Shown piece by piece: positions 47,233-59,512 of a DNA stretch of 64,000 bases. The stretch's first letter is position 1; each line of letters starts with the position of its first letter. The stretch lies in NCBI GenBank assembly GCA_015499995.1, contig JADNRV010000026.1:124001-188000 (forward strand), written 5' to 3'. The position numbers and the translations under genes were made by a program. The notes under the pieces are model-generated. The model saw nothing but the letters and a program-made list of their open reading frames with translations. It had not been told where the DNA came from and did not search any database. The stretch comes from Flammula alnicola. Taxonomy: Eukaryota > Basidiomycota > Agaricomycetes > Agaricales > Strophariaceae.

Positions 47233-49583
47233 TTAACTCCAAACATCCAACATAAGCCTTGACCTCTCCTTCAATAACTTAATCTCGGCAGCGCCCTCTA
47301 CCTCGGCCGATCCGCCCTTGGCCTCTCCGAGAATCTTGGCGAGGACTTCCTCGACCTGCTTGCTCATGCTCTTGGCCTCGCCGCAGATGTAGACATAGCC
47401 CTTGCCATTGAGAATGGCGTCCGCGATGTGCTCCCTGTCTTCCCAAATCAGATCCTGCACGTAGATCTTGCTGCCGTCCGGCTTGTAGTTCTGGCGAGAG
47501 AAGGCGCAGTGCAGTTTGAACTTGCCCTTCAGCTCCGCCTCGTATTGCGGCCACTCGTCCTTGTACAGGAAGTCCTCGTCGTCTCGGCGGCAGCCGTAGA
47601 ACAGGGATATGCGGCCCCAGTCGGCGAGCGCGTCTGGTCCGTTCTTCTCAATCGAGCGACGAGCCAATGCAACTCGTTCCTGGATGAAGCCGCGGAAAGG
47701 AGCGACACCCTGTTCATAACGGTCAATGTCGTTTCCAGAAAATTAAAAAGGATGCTTTACTCACGGTACCGGGACCAATCATAATAACCGGACTCTTCGG
47801 GTTGGTGGGAAGCCTGAAAGTCGATCGTCTGACGTGGATGGGGGCCTTGTAGTGAGTTTCCGTCTTGTATGCGCCTCGAGGACCTTCAATCAGATATGCT
47901 GGCACGCCAACACGCTCCTCGCCATTCTCGTCGATCAGAGGCACCGGTTCATCGTTGGCTGCGTGCTTCAGGTTGAGCAAGAAATTACTGCCAACACCGA
48001 AGACCCATTTATGAGGCACATGATCGCCGGGCACGTTCTCGTACTTCAGAACGACCGCGGTAGCGTGAATAGAATTTGGGTTGAGCTTGGGACTGGACGA
48101 AATAGAATAGTATCGTGGTTGGAGGCGAGGAATAGCGGATACGATTATGTCGAATGGGATGGACCATTTTGTGGTATTGTCCGGTGTGGGTAACGCTTTG
48201 AGGTTATTGCCTGCAGCCAACTGCAGAACTTCGGCCAGTTTAAGGCATCCGTCGTGAACGACCTTGTGGTATTCTTCCTTGTTCGTGTTGAGGTTCTTCA
48301 AGAATGCCTCTGCCTCAGGGGTAGGCGCAAATTTGGACAACGTGCCCAGGATCTGACGACCGGCGACGGCGCTGATATCGATATAATGACGAAGAACAGT
48401 GCCATACGTAGTAGGAACTGGGAAAGGAACTTTGGCGAGCGCAGGGTCGAGAGATTCGATACCGATGACGGTGTCGCGCTTGTCATGTAACCCTAGTACA
48501 CACAAAAGACGCTCGACCTCCACGTCAGGATTCAAGGGCCATAAACCGACGTGGTCACCATGCTGATAAGTAATGCCAGAGCCTTCAGTGTTGAATTCGA
48601 CATGGACGCAGTTGCGGTCGGCAGTTGGCGCAAAGAGCTCCCGTGCGACAGTGATAGGAGCCGCATACGGGTTCTTCGCATCATGGATGCCTTTCGTTTT
48701 GGTCAAAGCGCGGGCAGAGTATTCGCCTACAAAGCAAGCGTTTGAGAAGGGAGTTGATGGTCAAAAAAAGATCAGAAGACACACCAAGATAAACTTTTTC
48801 CTCCGGGTGGGAATCTAATTCTGTCACGCTGAAGTCAGCGGAATCTCCGCCTTGGCCCTCCTCGACGCTCATAGCGGTGGCAAACGCCTCCCACATGCCA
48901 TCCTTCCATTCCAAATAGTCTTCTTCCATGCTCTTGTCATCGTCACCTTCACCTCTTTCGCCGATGCGAACTGCGCCCATCTTGTCGAGCGCGGCATCGA
49001 CGTTCCTTCCAATGAGGTTGTAGTGCTCGTAAGTTTTATTACCAAGACCGAAAACGACGTATTTGAGACCCTCTAGCTTGCGCTCTCCATTGCTGAACTC
49101 GAAGGAGTCGTCTTGCAAGTTCTGCATGAGCTGGACGGCGTTATCGGTGGGTTCTCCCTCGCCGTAAGTAGCCATCACAAAGAAGGCGGCAGAATCCTCT
49201 GGCAGCTGGTCAAGGGTTTCGAAGTCATACTCTTCCGGATCACATACGAGTGAAGCAAGACCGAATTTCTGTTTTGCTTCCTTGGCGAGACGGATAGCGT
49301 ACTCCTCCGCAGTACCTGTTTGCGAGCCGTAGAAGATCACAAGGCGCTTTTTCTGTTGGGGTAGGCGTCAGAGGCTTAGCATGTGAAAGAGAAAGCGACG
49401 CACCCCCTCTTTCATCTTTGCGATGAAATCACGAGGATTACCGGAGCCATTGGAGACCTTGGATGTGGCGATTGGGGTAGCTTTTGGCTTAGAAGCAGCG
49501 AAGAGCTGGTCGCGGAAGATGTAGAGAGCAGCAAGGATGACGCCAACCGAGAGAATAATGACATCCGATGAAGACGAAGCCAT
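47233..49583 (-). CDS. CPR1: NADPH-cytochrome P450 reductase
   Basis: Membrane-bound diflavin reductase that feeds electrons from NADPH to microsomal P450s. The N-terminal anchor is MASSSSDVIILSVGVILAAL. FMN domain: VIFYGSQTGTAEEYAIRLAK, ATYGEGEPTDNAV and VFGLGNKTYEHYN. FAD domain: RLQPRYYSISSSP. NADPH domain: MIGPGT|GVAPFRGFIQERV across an intron, FYGCRRDDEDFLY and GYVYICGEAKSMSKQVEEVL. The C-terminus RSRLMLDVWS has the penultimate Trp that stacks on FAD. Four exons with three short introns (about 49403-49353, 48781-48722 and 47764-47710). ATG at 49583 is preferred to the in-frame 49646 because it opens directly at the hydrophobic anchor. A truncated copy of its 3' end lies at 40938. Confidence 0.95.
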
Positions 49584-50558
49584 TACAACGGAGGTGACTG
49601 GAAGAGGAAAAGCTGAAGAAAATGTGGTACGATTGGGGTTGGTCATTGTGAGAGACGACGAGGAGAGAACAGTACCAGTGTGGGCAAGCCGACTAGCTTG
49701 TCAATAATATAAAGCCAGCAGTCTTTGTTGGTTAAAGACAAGCTTCGTCGGACTGAAGGAAAATAGAAAAGAGAGGTGATGGCAGTATTTGAGAAGTTTG
49801 GACGTGGCCCCTACTCCGGTCAACTCGCCTGTTTTCCATCGCTAAATGTTTGGTCCCGCCCCACGTAATTATTTCAGAGTCAGCACAAGTCTAGATCACA
49901 CACAACATCCCATGTAATCTCAACACCTTCGACCAGCGATAACAGTCTCTTCGAATGCGAAAATTATACAGACTGCCCGTCAATGACCGCCCTCAGACTT
50001 ATCTTTCTTCTGGTTACTTAAACCGCGGGGGGCATCGGAGATTCTGTCATTAACCTCGGACCGTTTGTTTTCTCTCGTCTGACGGGCTGGTGTGAAGGCT
50101 AAGTAAGGTCTAGACAACGAACGACGGAGTACCGTTTGCCAACCATTCACCAAGTATTTAATAGTGCGAACGCTTTCCAAAGGACAGTACAGGAAACATC
50201 TACAAGAATACGTTATCATCTGGTGGATAGAGAGCGGCCGTGGGACCATCGTTTGCAGGTGTGAAGACGGAGAAACACATATGGGGCATACCGCAGACTG
50301 CAGTTGGAGAAAATTCAAATCCAGCAGAACACTCTTTGCCTTACTTTGACACATTCTGTGATGTCCATACCACACGGCCGCCGGGTATAATGGTATGATA
50401 ATAAGAGTCCAAGAAACGCAAAGTCATGCGAATGAGTCCATTTTGACGGAGAGCGGCGCTGGAAATACCCGGTTGACGTCTCTTGAACAGATACTGGGAC
50501 TGAGTACTCGATGCCCGCCGTACTCGGTACAAGAAGCGTCAATCTTATATGCAAACCG
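49584..50558. other. Intergenic region upstream of CPR
   Basis: 975 bp between the CPR start and the 3' end of the SET-domain gene. Open frames on both strands (for example 49980-50375 on the minus strand) lack recognisable content. It should hold the CPR promoter. Confidence 0.45.
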
Positions 50559-52091
50559 TCAGCAGATCGCACTGTGCGAGGAGCAGCAATTTGAATTAAA
50601 CCCACGTTTCGGCTCGCTTGGCCCCCCTACCTCGAGCGAGTGTCGCGTACCCCAAGCCTTGTGTCTCTGTGGGTGATCTACTGCAATTTCCACCTCTCTG
50701 ACTAGATGGGTGTCAGCGCCAATTTCATAGGTATACCATTCCACGGCCTTCTGTGCCCACGCGCGCGTCGCATTCGCACTGCGAATCAATTAGTACCTGG
50801 TCACAAGACCTTCCATTTCTCTGCATGAACATTTATGCAGTGCCACTCACTCTGAATGCGCCGCTGCGACCCAAGTCGCGTCAGCCGCCAGCTGACCTCG
50901 TTCGCTCCAATAGCCTTCTTCGTCTTCAAGTTGCCAGATTTTGCGTATGTGGTTGATAGCTTCAACGCCATCGATTTTGCTGCCCCAGGTGGCGTACGCT
51001 TCATACAACGCAGAGATTTTTGATAATCTTTCGTCAGAGGCTTTCGAAAGTTCGTCGGGCAGGGAACAAACGTCGCAAGTACAAAGAAAACCATATTGTT
51101 TGCTTAAATACGCTCTGTATTATTTGTGAATAATCTAAAAGAGATGAATACGGGAAGGAATAATCACATACCTGCGCTCATCTCGTGGTCGTTTCGAATT
51201 GGTATATGTCGTCAGCAGTTCCTGAATTTGCGAATCGGTGAGAGGTCCCTGTCCGAGCAAGGCGGATACATACCTGCCCTTTGCGAATATCCTTCAAAGC
51301 ATGGATAACCAATATCTTCTCGTCTTCTCTCCAGAAATATACTGCATTAAAGGCGCTGGAACATCCGTGGTTCAAACGTGCCATTCGAGGAAAGACGCCC
51401 ACATTTTCTCCCGCAGATACGCCATTAGTCTGGAAGATGGCCAAGGCAACTTCGTCTGGGTTTTCTTCTGGGTCTAGGTCCCGCGGAAAATTGACATAAG
51501 AGAGGTCGAGGAACGCCTGCTTTTCGTGGAGCGGTAGCTTCTGCAGCTCTCCTGCTATGAGCAGGCTCGGCGATGAATTTACTGTGATTGAATATATGCG
51601 CCTTTAATCAATAGCTCCGCGATTATGCAAATAACCTACTCTTCAAAGGAACAACGAAGAGAGGTTTCTCGCGGATGATGACCTCGCCTTGCTGTTGTGG
51701 ATAATATCTTGAACAAGAATGCAACGAACATAAGCATCGAGAAGAACAATACCTTTATATCGCGTGCAGCGATTGCTCCTTTGCCTTTCCCTGGCAAGTC
51801 AACGACGGTAAATATAGCTGCATCTCCGGCAGTGGGGTCACCCTTGGCCAGATTTAGTGCGGGTGTAGAAGAGCGACCAGCCTCGTATTGATAATAATAA
51901 AATACAGAAATGGCTGCCACGAGCACGCCTGAGGCAAAGAACTTCAAAAGAGTGTGTTCAGAATGGGAATACGGCAAACAAACAGGATATTATTTTCTTA
52001 CCCGCCAGACATAAGTTGAGGCAGCTTTTGTATTCCGTTGTTCAACTTGCTTCCCTTGACTTGGACTTGCGCGTCGCGGAGAAGGTGCCAT
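50559..52091 (-). CDS. SET-domain protein, SMYD-like, with N-terminal membrane segment
   Basis: Probable protein-lysine methyltransferase of the SMYD/SET5-like kind. The 5' exon from ATG 52091 (MAPSPRRASPSQGKQVEQRN, ending YVWR) joins across a 60-nt intron to FFASGVLVAAISVFYYYQY, a single membrane segment. Then LPGKGKGAIAARDI, GEVIIREKPLFVVPL, and the SET core: MARLNHGCSSAFNAVYFW (NHxC), VIHALKDIRKGQ and ELLTTYTNSKR, followed by post-SET cysteines in YGFLCTCDVCSLP. The C-terminal helical region includes GYWSERGQLAADATWV and AWAQKAVEWYTYEIGAD. An N-terminal anchor is unusual for SMYD-like enzymes and suggests a membrane-bound form. The start rests on the splice model; a non-ATG open frame alone would begin at 51977. 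Confidence 0.8.
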
Positions 52092-52442
52092 TTGAGCGAA
52101 TTGAATGACCGCGTGTCGTGGCGTCAGAGTTAACTGGCAAGTTTGTTCGCGTCCTCGACAGCAAGGATGAAGTATGGCGTCGAACCAGAGTTTCCCAGAG
52201 CCCTTGTCTCGTCTTGCTGCTGTCCTTATAGTTCTCAGAAGTTGAAGCAAACTGAAGAGACCGCCGGAAAGAGTAAAATCGCGACAATATTGTACATCAC
52301 GTGATGTTGAACGCGACCGTGACGTAGCTAGTGCCAAGAATATTCCGGTTCCTGTTCAAGTTCCAGGCTTGCATTAGACTTGCAGCCATCTCTATCCACA
52401 ACACAACTCTACCAGGTTTCACCAACAGCCCTCAGGACTATC
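52092..52442. promoter_or_regulatory. Divergent promoter between SET-domain gene and CWF19-like gene
   Basis: 351 bp between opposite start codons. CACGTGATG at about 52299-52307 contains an E-box. No other motif is claimed. Confidence 0.5.
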
Positions 52443-55350
52443 ATGGAAAAAGAAGATTCGACCAGCAAGCATTCCAGCAAACACAAGTCGAACAATGAGA
52501 AGCACAAGGATTCCGACATTGAGAGGAAACACAAGAAACGACATAGGCACGAAGATGAAGACAACAGCGGCAGCAGCCGCAAAAAACACCATAAGCACCA
52601 CAAGCACCGAGGGGACAAGGAGAAGGGTAAAGGCAATGAAAGGAGCGAGGACAAGAAGATGGAGATCGTGGATGATGACCCCAATGACGAAGGTATGTGG
52701 GTTGAGAAGGATATCGGCATGGATGGGGAACGGGTGGGCAGAAATTGTTTTTTTCTGATTGTGTGCATGTCGATGCTCACGAATCTTCCAACCAGGTTCT
52801 TGCAACTGACATACCAACGGCAGAAAGTCTCAAATTGACCTCGACAGCGGAAGCTGATGAATCTTCACCTCCACTGCCCCATGCTACGAACACTGAGTCC
52901 GTGTTGACACGCGATGAATGGATGACGTTGCCGCTGTCTACGCCAGCGCTTCCCGTGGATGTTCGCCCACAAAAACCGCTAATGGACGAAGACTCGTACA
53001 TGGAAGAGTATGGAGAGCCGTCGGGTGACGCACGAACCCTTGGTGGAGGTGTCGACTTTTTCTCGAGTCTTGGGACAGAGAGGAAGAAAGCCCCTCGGCC
53101 TGACAAACCTGATCCAGAGAAGGCAAGTAATGTACCTCAGATTGCGGAATCTAGTGTATTAACTTTAATGTCGTCTCTAGCCTAAAATCAGCTCCAAAGA
53201 ACTTAACCAAGACCTCAAAGAAGGTCGGCCCATGAATGTTGATGAACCACCCCCGCCTCCACCGTCCTTCACCCCTGGAGGTCCTGGTTCGCAATGGCGA
53301 ATGATGCGTCTCCGCCGTGTATATGAAACAGTTGAAGAGGAGGGTCTTCCGCTCGAACAAGTGGGTATCGAGCGTTTCGGAACATTGCAGGCATTCGAAG
53401 AAGCAAAGGAGGAGAGACGGATTCTCGACGAACGCGAAGGAAAGAAGGCTGTCGATCGCGACCGTGGTCGTGGCTCTGAACGCCCCAGTCACTTCAGCAA
53501 AGACGGGGAGAAGCGACTGATGTTTTCAGACGTGGGTGGTAGCGGGGGGTCTAGTAGGAGCTCTTCGTTCCGCCGTCCTGGCGGTATGCCCGAGAGCGGT
53601 CCGTCCACGCCTTCTCCGCCCCCAGAAATGGGTCGTACACCCGCGAATCGACGCCTTGATTCGCTGAGACTTCCGTCCCAAGCCGCTTCGCCACTAGCGC
53701 AGTCTCACACCCCCATCCCAACCGTCATGACCCCTCCTCCGATGGCGTCTGGCTCAAAGGCAAGGGCCTTGTCGCCTTCATCGCTTAACAAACTTCAAGC
53801 TAAAGTGATCCGCGCTAAACTCATGAACTCGCCTGACGCGGAGAAGTTGGAGCAAGAATACGAGGCTGAGGCTCGGAAAGCTCATGGGGCTGTCGAAGAC
53901 GGTGTGAGGAAGAAAATCGAGGTTCTGCCTACATTGGATGCAAGAGGCAGAATGTATGATGTCGGGCATGGAGAGAAGGACGACGAACCTCTCCCAGGCA
54001 ATAGGAAGAAGAAAGAGAAGGTCAGTTCTATTATGTATTAACTCTCCATCTTTTGAAGACTAAATTGCACCTCCTGATCTTAAGTACGAGACTCACGACC
54101 GAAAAACTGGAGAAGTCCTTCGAATCAACCCAGATGATGATACCATGACACTGGGAGAAATGCTGCGTCAAGAACGAATGGGCGCAGGTATGGCAGACCA
54201 GAAGAATTTGGATGCACAATATGCCCGCGCCGTCGTGGGAGATGGGAAGTTCGAGGTACGTCCCGATGTTACTGTGCCAGGCCCTCCACTAACCGGAAAA
54301 ATGGCAGAATGATCTGGATTATATCGACGACAACGCCGAGAAACTTGGCCGGCAAAAAATGCGCTCTGACGCCATGAAGCGTCAATTCGCGATCAATGGC
54401 GAGTCTATATGTTTCTGAAAGCGACGATCATGACACTAACTTTTGATCAGACTACAAGCAAACTCAAAAGGCTTTGGCTTCATGTAACTTTTGTTACGGT
54501 GAAGATGATTCTCCACCAAAAGCGCCTGTCATTGCAATGGGCACACGAGTATATCTGTCATGTACGCTGACCGAAGAGTTGGTGGACGGGCACTGTTTAA
54601 TAGTACCCATCCAACACCACCTGAATATGCTTGAGGGAGACGATGATGTTTGGGACGAGACACGTGTAAGTTTAACGATACGTGTCGAGAACGCTGATTT
54701 ACGTCTTTTTACAGAACTTTATGAAATGCTTGATGCGCATGTACGCCGAAGAAGATAAAGGGATTGTTTTCTTCGAGACCGTCATCTCTCTGAAAAAACA
54801 AAAGCACACTTGCATCGAATGCATACCCGTGCCTTGGGAGCTGTTCGATTTACTCCCTGGTTATTTCAAGGTGCGGCAGGTAGACTCTCCTCAAACGAGT
54901 CTCGCTGACAAATATACAGGAATCGATACTCTCGTCGGAGGCAGAGTGGTCACAGCACAAGAAGCTGATCGATTTTTCTGCCCGCCCGGGTGGGTTTAGG
55001 CGAGCGATGGTGCCCAACCTTCCTTACTTCATGATCCAGTTTGACCACAAAGGAGAGAAAGGATATGGTCACGTAATTGAAGGTGCTGCAGACGCTCAAG
55101 ATGAAGATGGACTGGAAGAAGGCGAGAAAGGCGGTGGAGAATTCCCGTTGTAAGTGTTGCCCTTTGATGGTCGTAATTCGTGTGCTGACCGCCTTCAAGC
55201 TACTTTGCTGCAGAGATTATTGGGAATGTACTTGAACTTGAGGCGCGACGATGGCGAAGACCACGACGGGTTGATCTAAGGAAGAACACGGAGCGAGTTG
55301 CAGAGTTTAAGAAAAAGTACTCACAATTTGACTGGACTGGAATGTTGTAA
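52443..55350 (+). CDS. CWF19-like splicing-associated protein
   Basis: Spliceosome-associated protein linked to lariat debranching and spliceosome turnover (human CWF19L2, fission yeast Cwf19). The N-terminus MEKEDSTSKHSSKHKSNNEK starts a long K/H/R-rich region. Then DVGHGEKDDEPLPGNRKKK, YETHDRKTGEVLRINPDDDT, and the CwfJ_C_1 domain: SCNFCYGEDDSPPKAPVIAM, GHCLIVPIQHHLNMLEGDDD (HIT-like), IVFFETVISLKKQKHTCIEC. The CwfJ_C_2 part contains GFRRAMVPNLPYFMIQFDHK and ends FKKKYSQFDWTGML. About nine short introns. The Cys pair in CNFCYG and the His residues around PIQHH are kept. It is the second splicing factor gene in the window, together with DHX16. Confidence 0.9.
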
Positions 55351-55476
55351 TAAGACCCTAAAAATAGAATTGCTTGGCGTAGTAAATCCGACAGCACACT
55401 TGCCGTCAAAACTCCATCGGTGTTATAACATAGTCGCGACAAGGGCCTCTGCGGTTTCAAACTTGTTCCTCCCACC

Positions 55477-57209
55477 ATGTCCCTAGCATCGCCCACGCAG
55501 CGGGAAGTCCTCCTCCTCTCCCTTCTTTTCGCTTTCCTTTTCTTCTTCTCCAACAAAGACACCCCTTCAATATCAAATTCCGAGCTCCAACCCGTCGCAA
55601 ACTTATCTTCGACACCTGCCCTCGAACTACACACACCACATTCAATAGAGACAAGACTAGCTTGGGGGTCATCACCACCGCCAGAAACGACCGTGGTTTC
55701 CCATGTGCCAGGTATGTCTTTGTTGTTTCGGTGACGTTTTACTGCTTACTTTCCTATAATCCAGGCTGGACAATATTCGACAAACTCTACCTTCTCAAAG
55801 GCGTCGTCTACATCGTGTCAGACCATCCTTCGACTGTTCCAGATGTCCAGTTTATGTATTCAAAAGGAGTCAACATCAGCGAGGGCAAGGAAGCTGAAGA
55901 TAGTCGACTGCCAACGAAAGATGAAATCCAAGTCATCAGCTCAAAGCAGGCCAGAAAGCTGTTTGGAACAGGCGCACGGATTATTGACGGTGTCTCGGTG
56001 CGTCTTCTACCCATGCTTCTCCTCTGGGTTTTTTATTCTCATCGATTTGTTCTGTTTTCAATGCATCAGCTTCTCGTGAACGACCCGCCGCAGTAGTGAG
56101 TGATATCTGTACTGAATATAGAGTCTAGACCACACTGAAATAACTTGTTCTACATAGTATCACGCATTACTATCATTGGTCGGCAGAACTATGGTTCGGT
56201 TTCTGGCGGACGTATGCATCCCTCGACCCCTCCATTTCCGCACAAGGCAACACCACGTTACCGCCTGCACGGCGGATTATTTTCAATCACCTCGACAACT
56301 ACCATTGGCGAGATTACGCGTCTATGAACCAATGGGTCGTTCGTTCTTCCTTTCCTTCAGTTACCATGGAGTTCAGGGACGACTGGTTTGACCGCGCTGA
56401 GATGGGACGACCCTTCGTCTTTGAACGCGTTCTCGTCGCGGACCGCTCCGCAGCTATGCTTTCGTACAACTATGCACGCTACCAGCGCACCGCCGGCTCC
56501 GCAATGGCCCTTCCTGGAAGTATGAATTGGTGGCGGCCGATCCGAAATAACGTCGTCGAGTTTGCTGGAGTCAAGCCGGAAGTCGGTGGCGGCACTACGA
56601 GCAAGGCTGTCATCACCTACATCTCGCGCCAGAAATGGGGCCGACGGATGTTGATCCCCGAGCATCATGACAAGCTCGTCGCGGCGCTATATAAGCTGCG
56701 CGATGAGCATGGCTACGAGGTCAACGTGGTGAATGCGGAAAGTATGTCCCGCCTCGAGCAGATTCGGCTAGCCGCACGGACAACGGTATGTCGCTAAACT
56801 CGTTTGACCTTTGGTGCTTGCTGTCAACTGCAACTTCGTATAGATCATGATGGGCGTTCATGGGAATGGTCTCACATCGCTACTATGGATGAATCCGAAT
56901 CCGCGATCAACAGTCATGGAATTCTTCTTCCCTCAGGGTTTTGCACACGATTATGAATACACTACTCGTGCGCTCGGTATGGTGCATTATGGTTTCTGGA
57001 ATTCAGAGTATGCCTTTCCATTCTGTAAGCTAGTCTCTTGTCATATACTGATAAATCTGTTCTCTTTCTATAGGACCTTCACGAGTCCTGGCCTACCACT
57101 CCCTCAATACGTGCTTGGATTCCAGGGCAACGAGATCCCTATCGATGCTGATGCCGTCGCACGGCTATGCGTCCACCGCCTATCACTGAATGAAGAAGAC
57201 GACGACTGA
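55477..57209 (+). CDS. Glycosyltransferase family 61 protein (type II Golgi/ER membrane)
   Basis: GT61 (DUF563) transferase, a family that includes xylosyltransferases and EOGT. Start MSLASPTQREVLLLSLLFAF then FLFFFSNKD: a type II signal anchor. The luminal part has GWTIFDKLYLLKGVVYIVSD, ITHYYHWSAELWFGFWRTY, RRIIFNHLDNYHWRDYASMN, RPFVFERVLVADRSAAMLSY, KAVITYISRQKWGRRMLIPE and the family's sugar-nucleotide region, MMGVHGNGLTSLLWMNPNPR then VMEFFFPQGFAHDYEYTTRA. Five or six short introns (for example 55712-55764). Stop at 57207-57209. The sugar donor cannot be told from sequence. Confidence 0.88.
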
Positions 57210-57781
57210 GACTAGAAATCGGAGACACTAAGATTCAGAGCGAGCCCTAATATCCGACCTCATAATTAGGAGAAGGACTCTTGACTCGGATGCACATGCA
57301 TGGACCTTGCTTTGCCCTATGTGGAACTACACTCGTTATAATATTTAAGTAAGCCTTCTAGCACAGGCGAACTAGCTATACCGCCCTCTGGCCACTGTAT
57401 ATGATCGCCCATTTCGATAGTGAAAGTAACCTACATAGTACCTAGTCGCACAGAGTACATCTGGTAATTTTAGAAGATATTTATGCACGCGACAAAGCCA
57501 GGGATCGATTAGATGGGATGGATCTACCGATTTTCCTGGACTTTATACGTACAGTACATACGTGATGGAGCCCATAGAATAACGTCGGAAGAACGCTACA
57601 CTGCTACACTTGACTTGTCTCCTATAGCTATGCCAGTCCACCGTGCTAGACCGTGCTCCAGTTGCGAACACAAGCTGCGCCATCACTTCAATCACATCGC
57701 AGCAGATCGATTTGATTGGCAGCATATTAGCTACAGTACACCTCCGAGGCTGCAATCGTACACTACGGCCAATATCCATGG
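57210..57781. other. Convergent intergenic region
   Basis: 572 bp between the stops of GT61 and the hydrolase. An open frame at 57513-57845 overlaps the hydrolase's 3' end and has no recognisable content. Nothing else seen. Confidence 0.45.
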
Positions 57782-59215
57782 CTACTTGAACAGCCCAAAG
57801 GTCTTGCCAATGATATCTACAAGACCTTCTTGTATTCCAAGATAGTCATGTCCTCCAGCAAGAGTCTTGACCAGCACTACCTTCCGATTGCCGTCGGAGA
57901 ATTCATCCATCTGACCGAAATTGTGGAGTGTTGTACTCTTGAGAATCTCTTCGCGTTTGGAGATTCGTGCTGTTTGTTGCCGACTTAAAAGTTCCCATTC
58001 CTCCTGAGATGCAGAAAATGGAGTGGCCGGAAGGGTTATCGGGGGTAGATGAGGCTCCAAGAAGGCGTGGAAAAGAATATCAGAGTGCGAGTCAGGGATA
58101 TCCCAGTCGTTTTTTGCGTGCGCAATCAACACAGATGCGGTGATATTCTATCAAATTTTGAGTGGACCATTCTGTCATCATTTTCAAGAAAACCTCACAG
58201 GTACGACTTGAAGGGTATCGAAGCGATGCACTACGGCCCTTCTGATAATTTCTGCAAAACAATATCGCGTCAGTAGAGCTTCGCAAAAATACCAACCTCA
58301 ACTCACGGGCAGCTCCCGGTATAACAGAGATTGGCTTCATCAACGGAAGGAAACCAAACATATTGTAACTTTCTAGGACAGCGTCTATACTTGAGAATGG
58401 CTACCGCGCACATCAGCTTGATTGCGCAGATGCAAGAGGTCCCAACACTCACTGACAACAGAACAATGCCTTTACAATTGACACCATCTCGCGCCAACTG
58501 AGCACCAAGCTGTCCTGAAACACCAGTGCCCAGGCTATGTCCGACAATCAGAATATCTGCTGGTTCCTTTCCGTGGGCGACAAGCCAGTCAAATGCTGCT
58601 CGTGCATCACGCACAAGGCCCTCCTCTGAGGGCTTTCCAGTGCTGTCTGCGAAGCCTCGGTAATCTATAGCCAAAACGTTTGCGCCGAGCCTGGAGGAGA
58701 AGCCTTGATAATGCTGTATACGGGCGCTGAATGCGCGGGTGGCAGCATTGCCGTGGAAGAAGAGGACCGCTGGGCGCTCCTTGAGAGCAGGCACTACATG
58801 CTCAGCGACATCGGTGGGTATCTCAGGCAATGAGTGGTAATATGGATCTGATAATATGAACCAGGCGCCTAATGTCTCGTTATCGGGTGTTTTTATTTTC
58901 AAGTTGAGTGTTCTATTAGCTGAGAAAGATAATCGGTGAGCAGAAAACTGGGCGCTTTGTATAAGGACCCACGGGCTAAGCCATATTTCTCGGGGGTATC
59001 GAAGTCGGCGAACAAAGGGATTTTCACTGCGTTGAGGTATAATGCGCTGCACACGAGGATGTTCACAGTTAAATACTAATCCGACTAGAAGATCAGCGAA
59101 ATACGCACTGGGCCTGGAAATAGGGAATGGTCAAGAGAACGACCACGGCAAGGTATAAGCCACCGAATATTACGAGGTATTTCTGTGCGCGAAAGAACAG
59201 ATATACACCGGCCAT
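57782..59215 (-). CDS. ABHD12-like membrane-anchored alpha/beta hydrolase
   Basis: Serine hydrolase, probably acting on lipids, with an N-terminal membrane helix. Start MAGVYLFFRAQKYLVIFGGL then YLAVVVLLTIPYF. After an intron the frame is LYLNAVKIPLFADFDTPEKY; another intron joins it to NRTLNLKIKTPDNETLGAWF. Core: AVLFFHGNAATRAFSARIQH (oxyanion HGN), LAIDYRGFADSTGKPSEEGL, the nucleophile elbow VGHSLGTGVSGQ, then HAKNDWDIPDSHSDILFHAF (catalytic Asp region) and TLAGGHDYLGIQEG (catalytic His). All three catalytic positions are present. Start and early exons come from splice-frame logic; an unspliced open frame from 59052 would replace FADFDTPEKYG by unrelated sequence. Confidence 0.85.
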
Positions 59216-59512
59216 GAGAGTTGTGCAAGGCCCGTCCAGAGACGTGGCCGAGGGAAGAAAGCAGGACGAACTGCTCCCGAGCGGCGAGCGTGGGCCGGCG
59301 GATCACAGTACATATTGTGCCGAGAATCGTTTAGGAAGCTTGCATGGGTCGCTGGCACGCCCCACTCCAACCAACCTGCAGCCAGCTATTATAATATCAG
59401 CATGCTATAACACCTACTTCTTCTGTTCTTCTTCCTTCCCAGACACTCTTCCTAGAGCCATAGAAATTTTAGATTTTCAACATTCAAGAATACAAGTCAT
59501 CGGCGGTGCAAA
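59216..59512. promoter_or_regulatory. Divergent promoter between ABHD12-like and SLC4 genes
   Basis: 297 bp between opposite start codons. It is assigned by position; no specific motif is claimed. Confidence 0.5.

Larger units (their letters stand above)
38190..47510. repeat. Tandem segmental duplication of SHE9 5' end - secreted gene - CPR 3' end
   Basis: Unit 1: 38190-41083 (5' part of intact SHE9, intergenic, copy A, CPR fragment). Unit 2: 41099-47510 (SHE9 fragment, inserted or retained MBOAT and cyclin remnant, copy B, intact CPR end). Matching pairs are 38190-38860 with 41099-41720, 38860-39413 with 45035-45688, 39414-40611 with 45689-46889, and 40612-41083 with 46890-47510. All pairs are in the same orientation and order, as expected of a tandem duplication. 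The 3.2-3.3 kb at 41720-45030 has no counterpart in unit 1. Confidence 0.83.
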
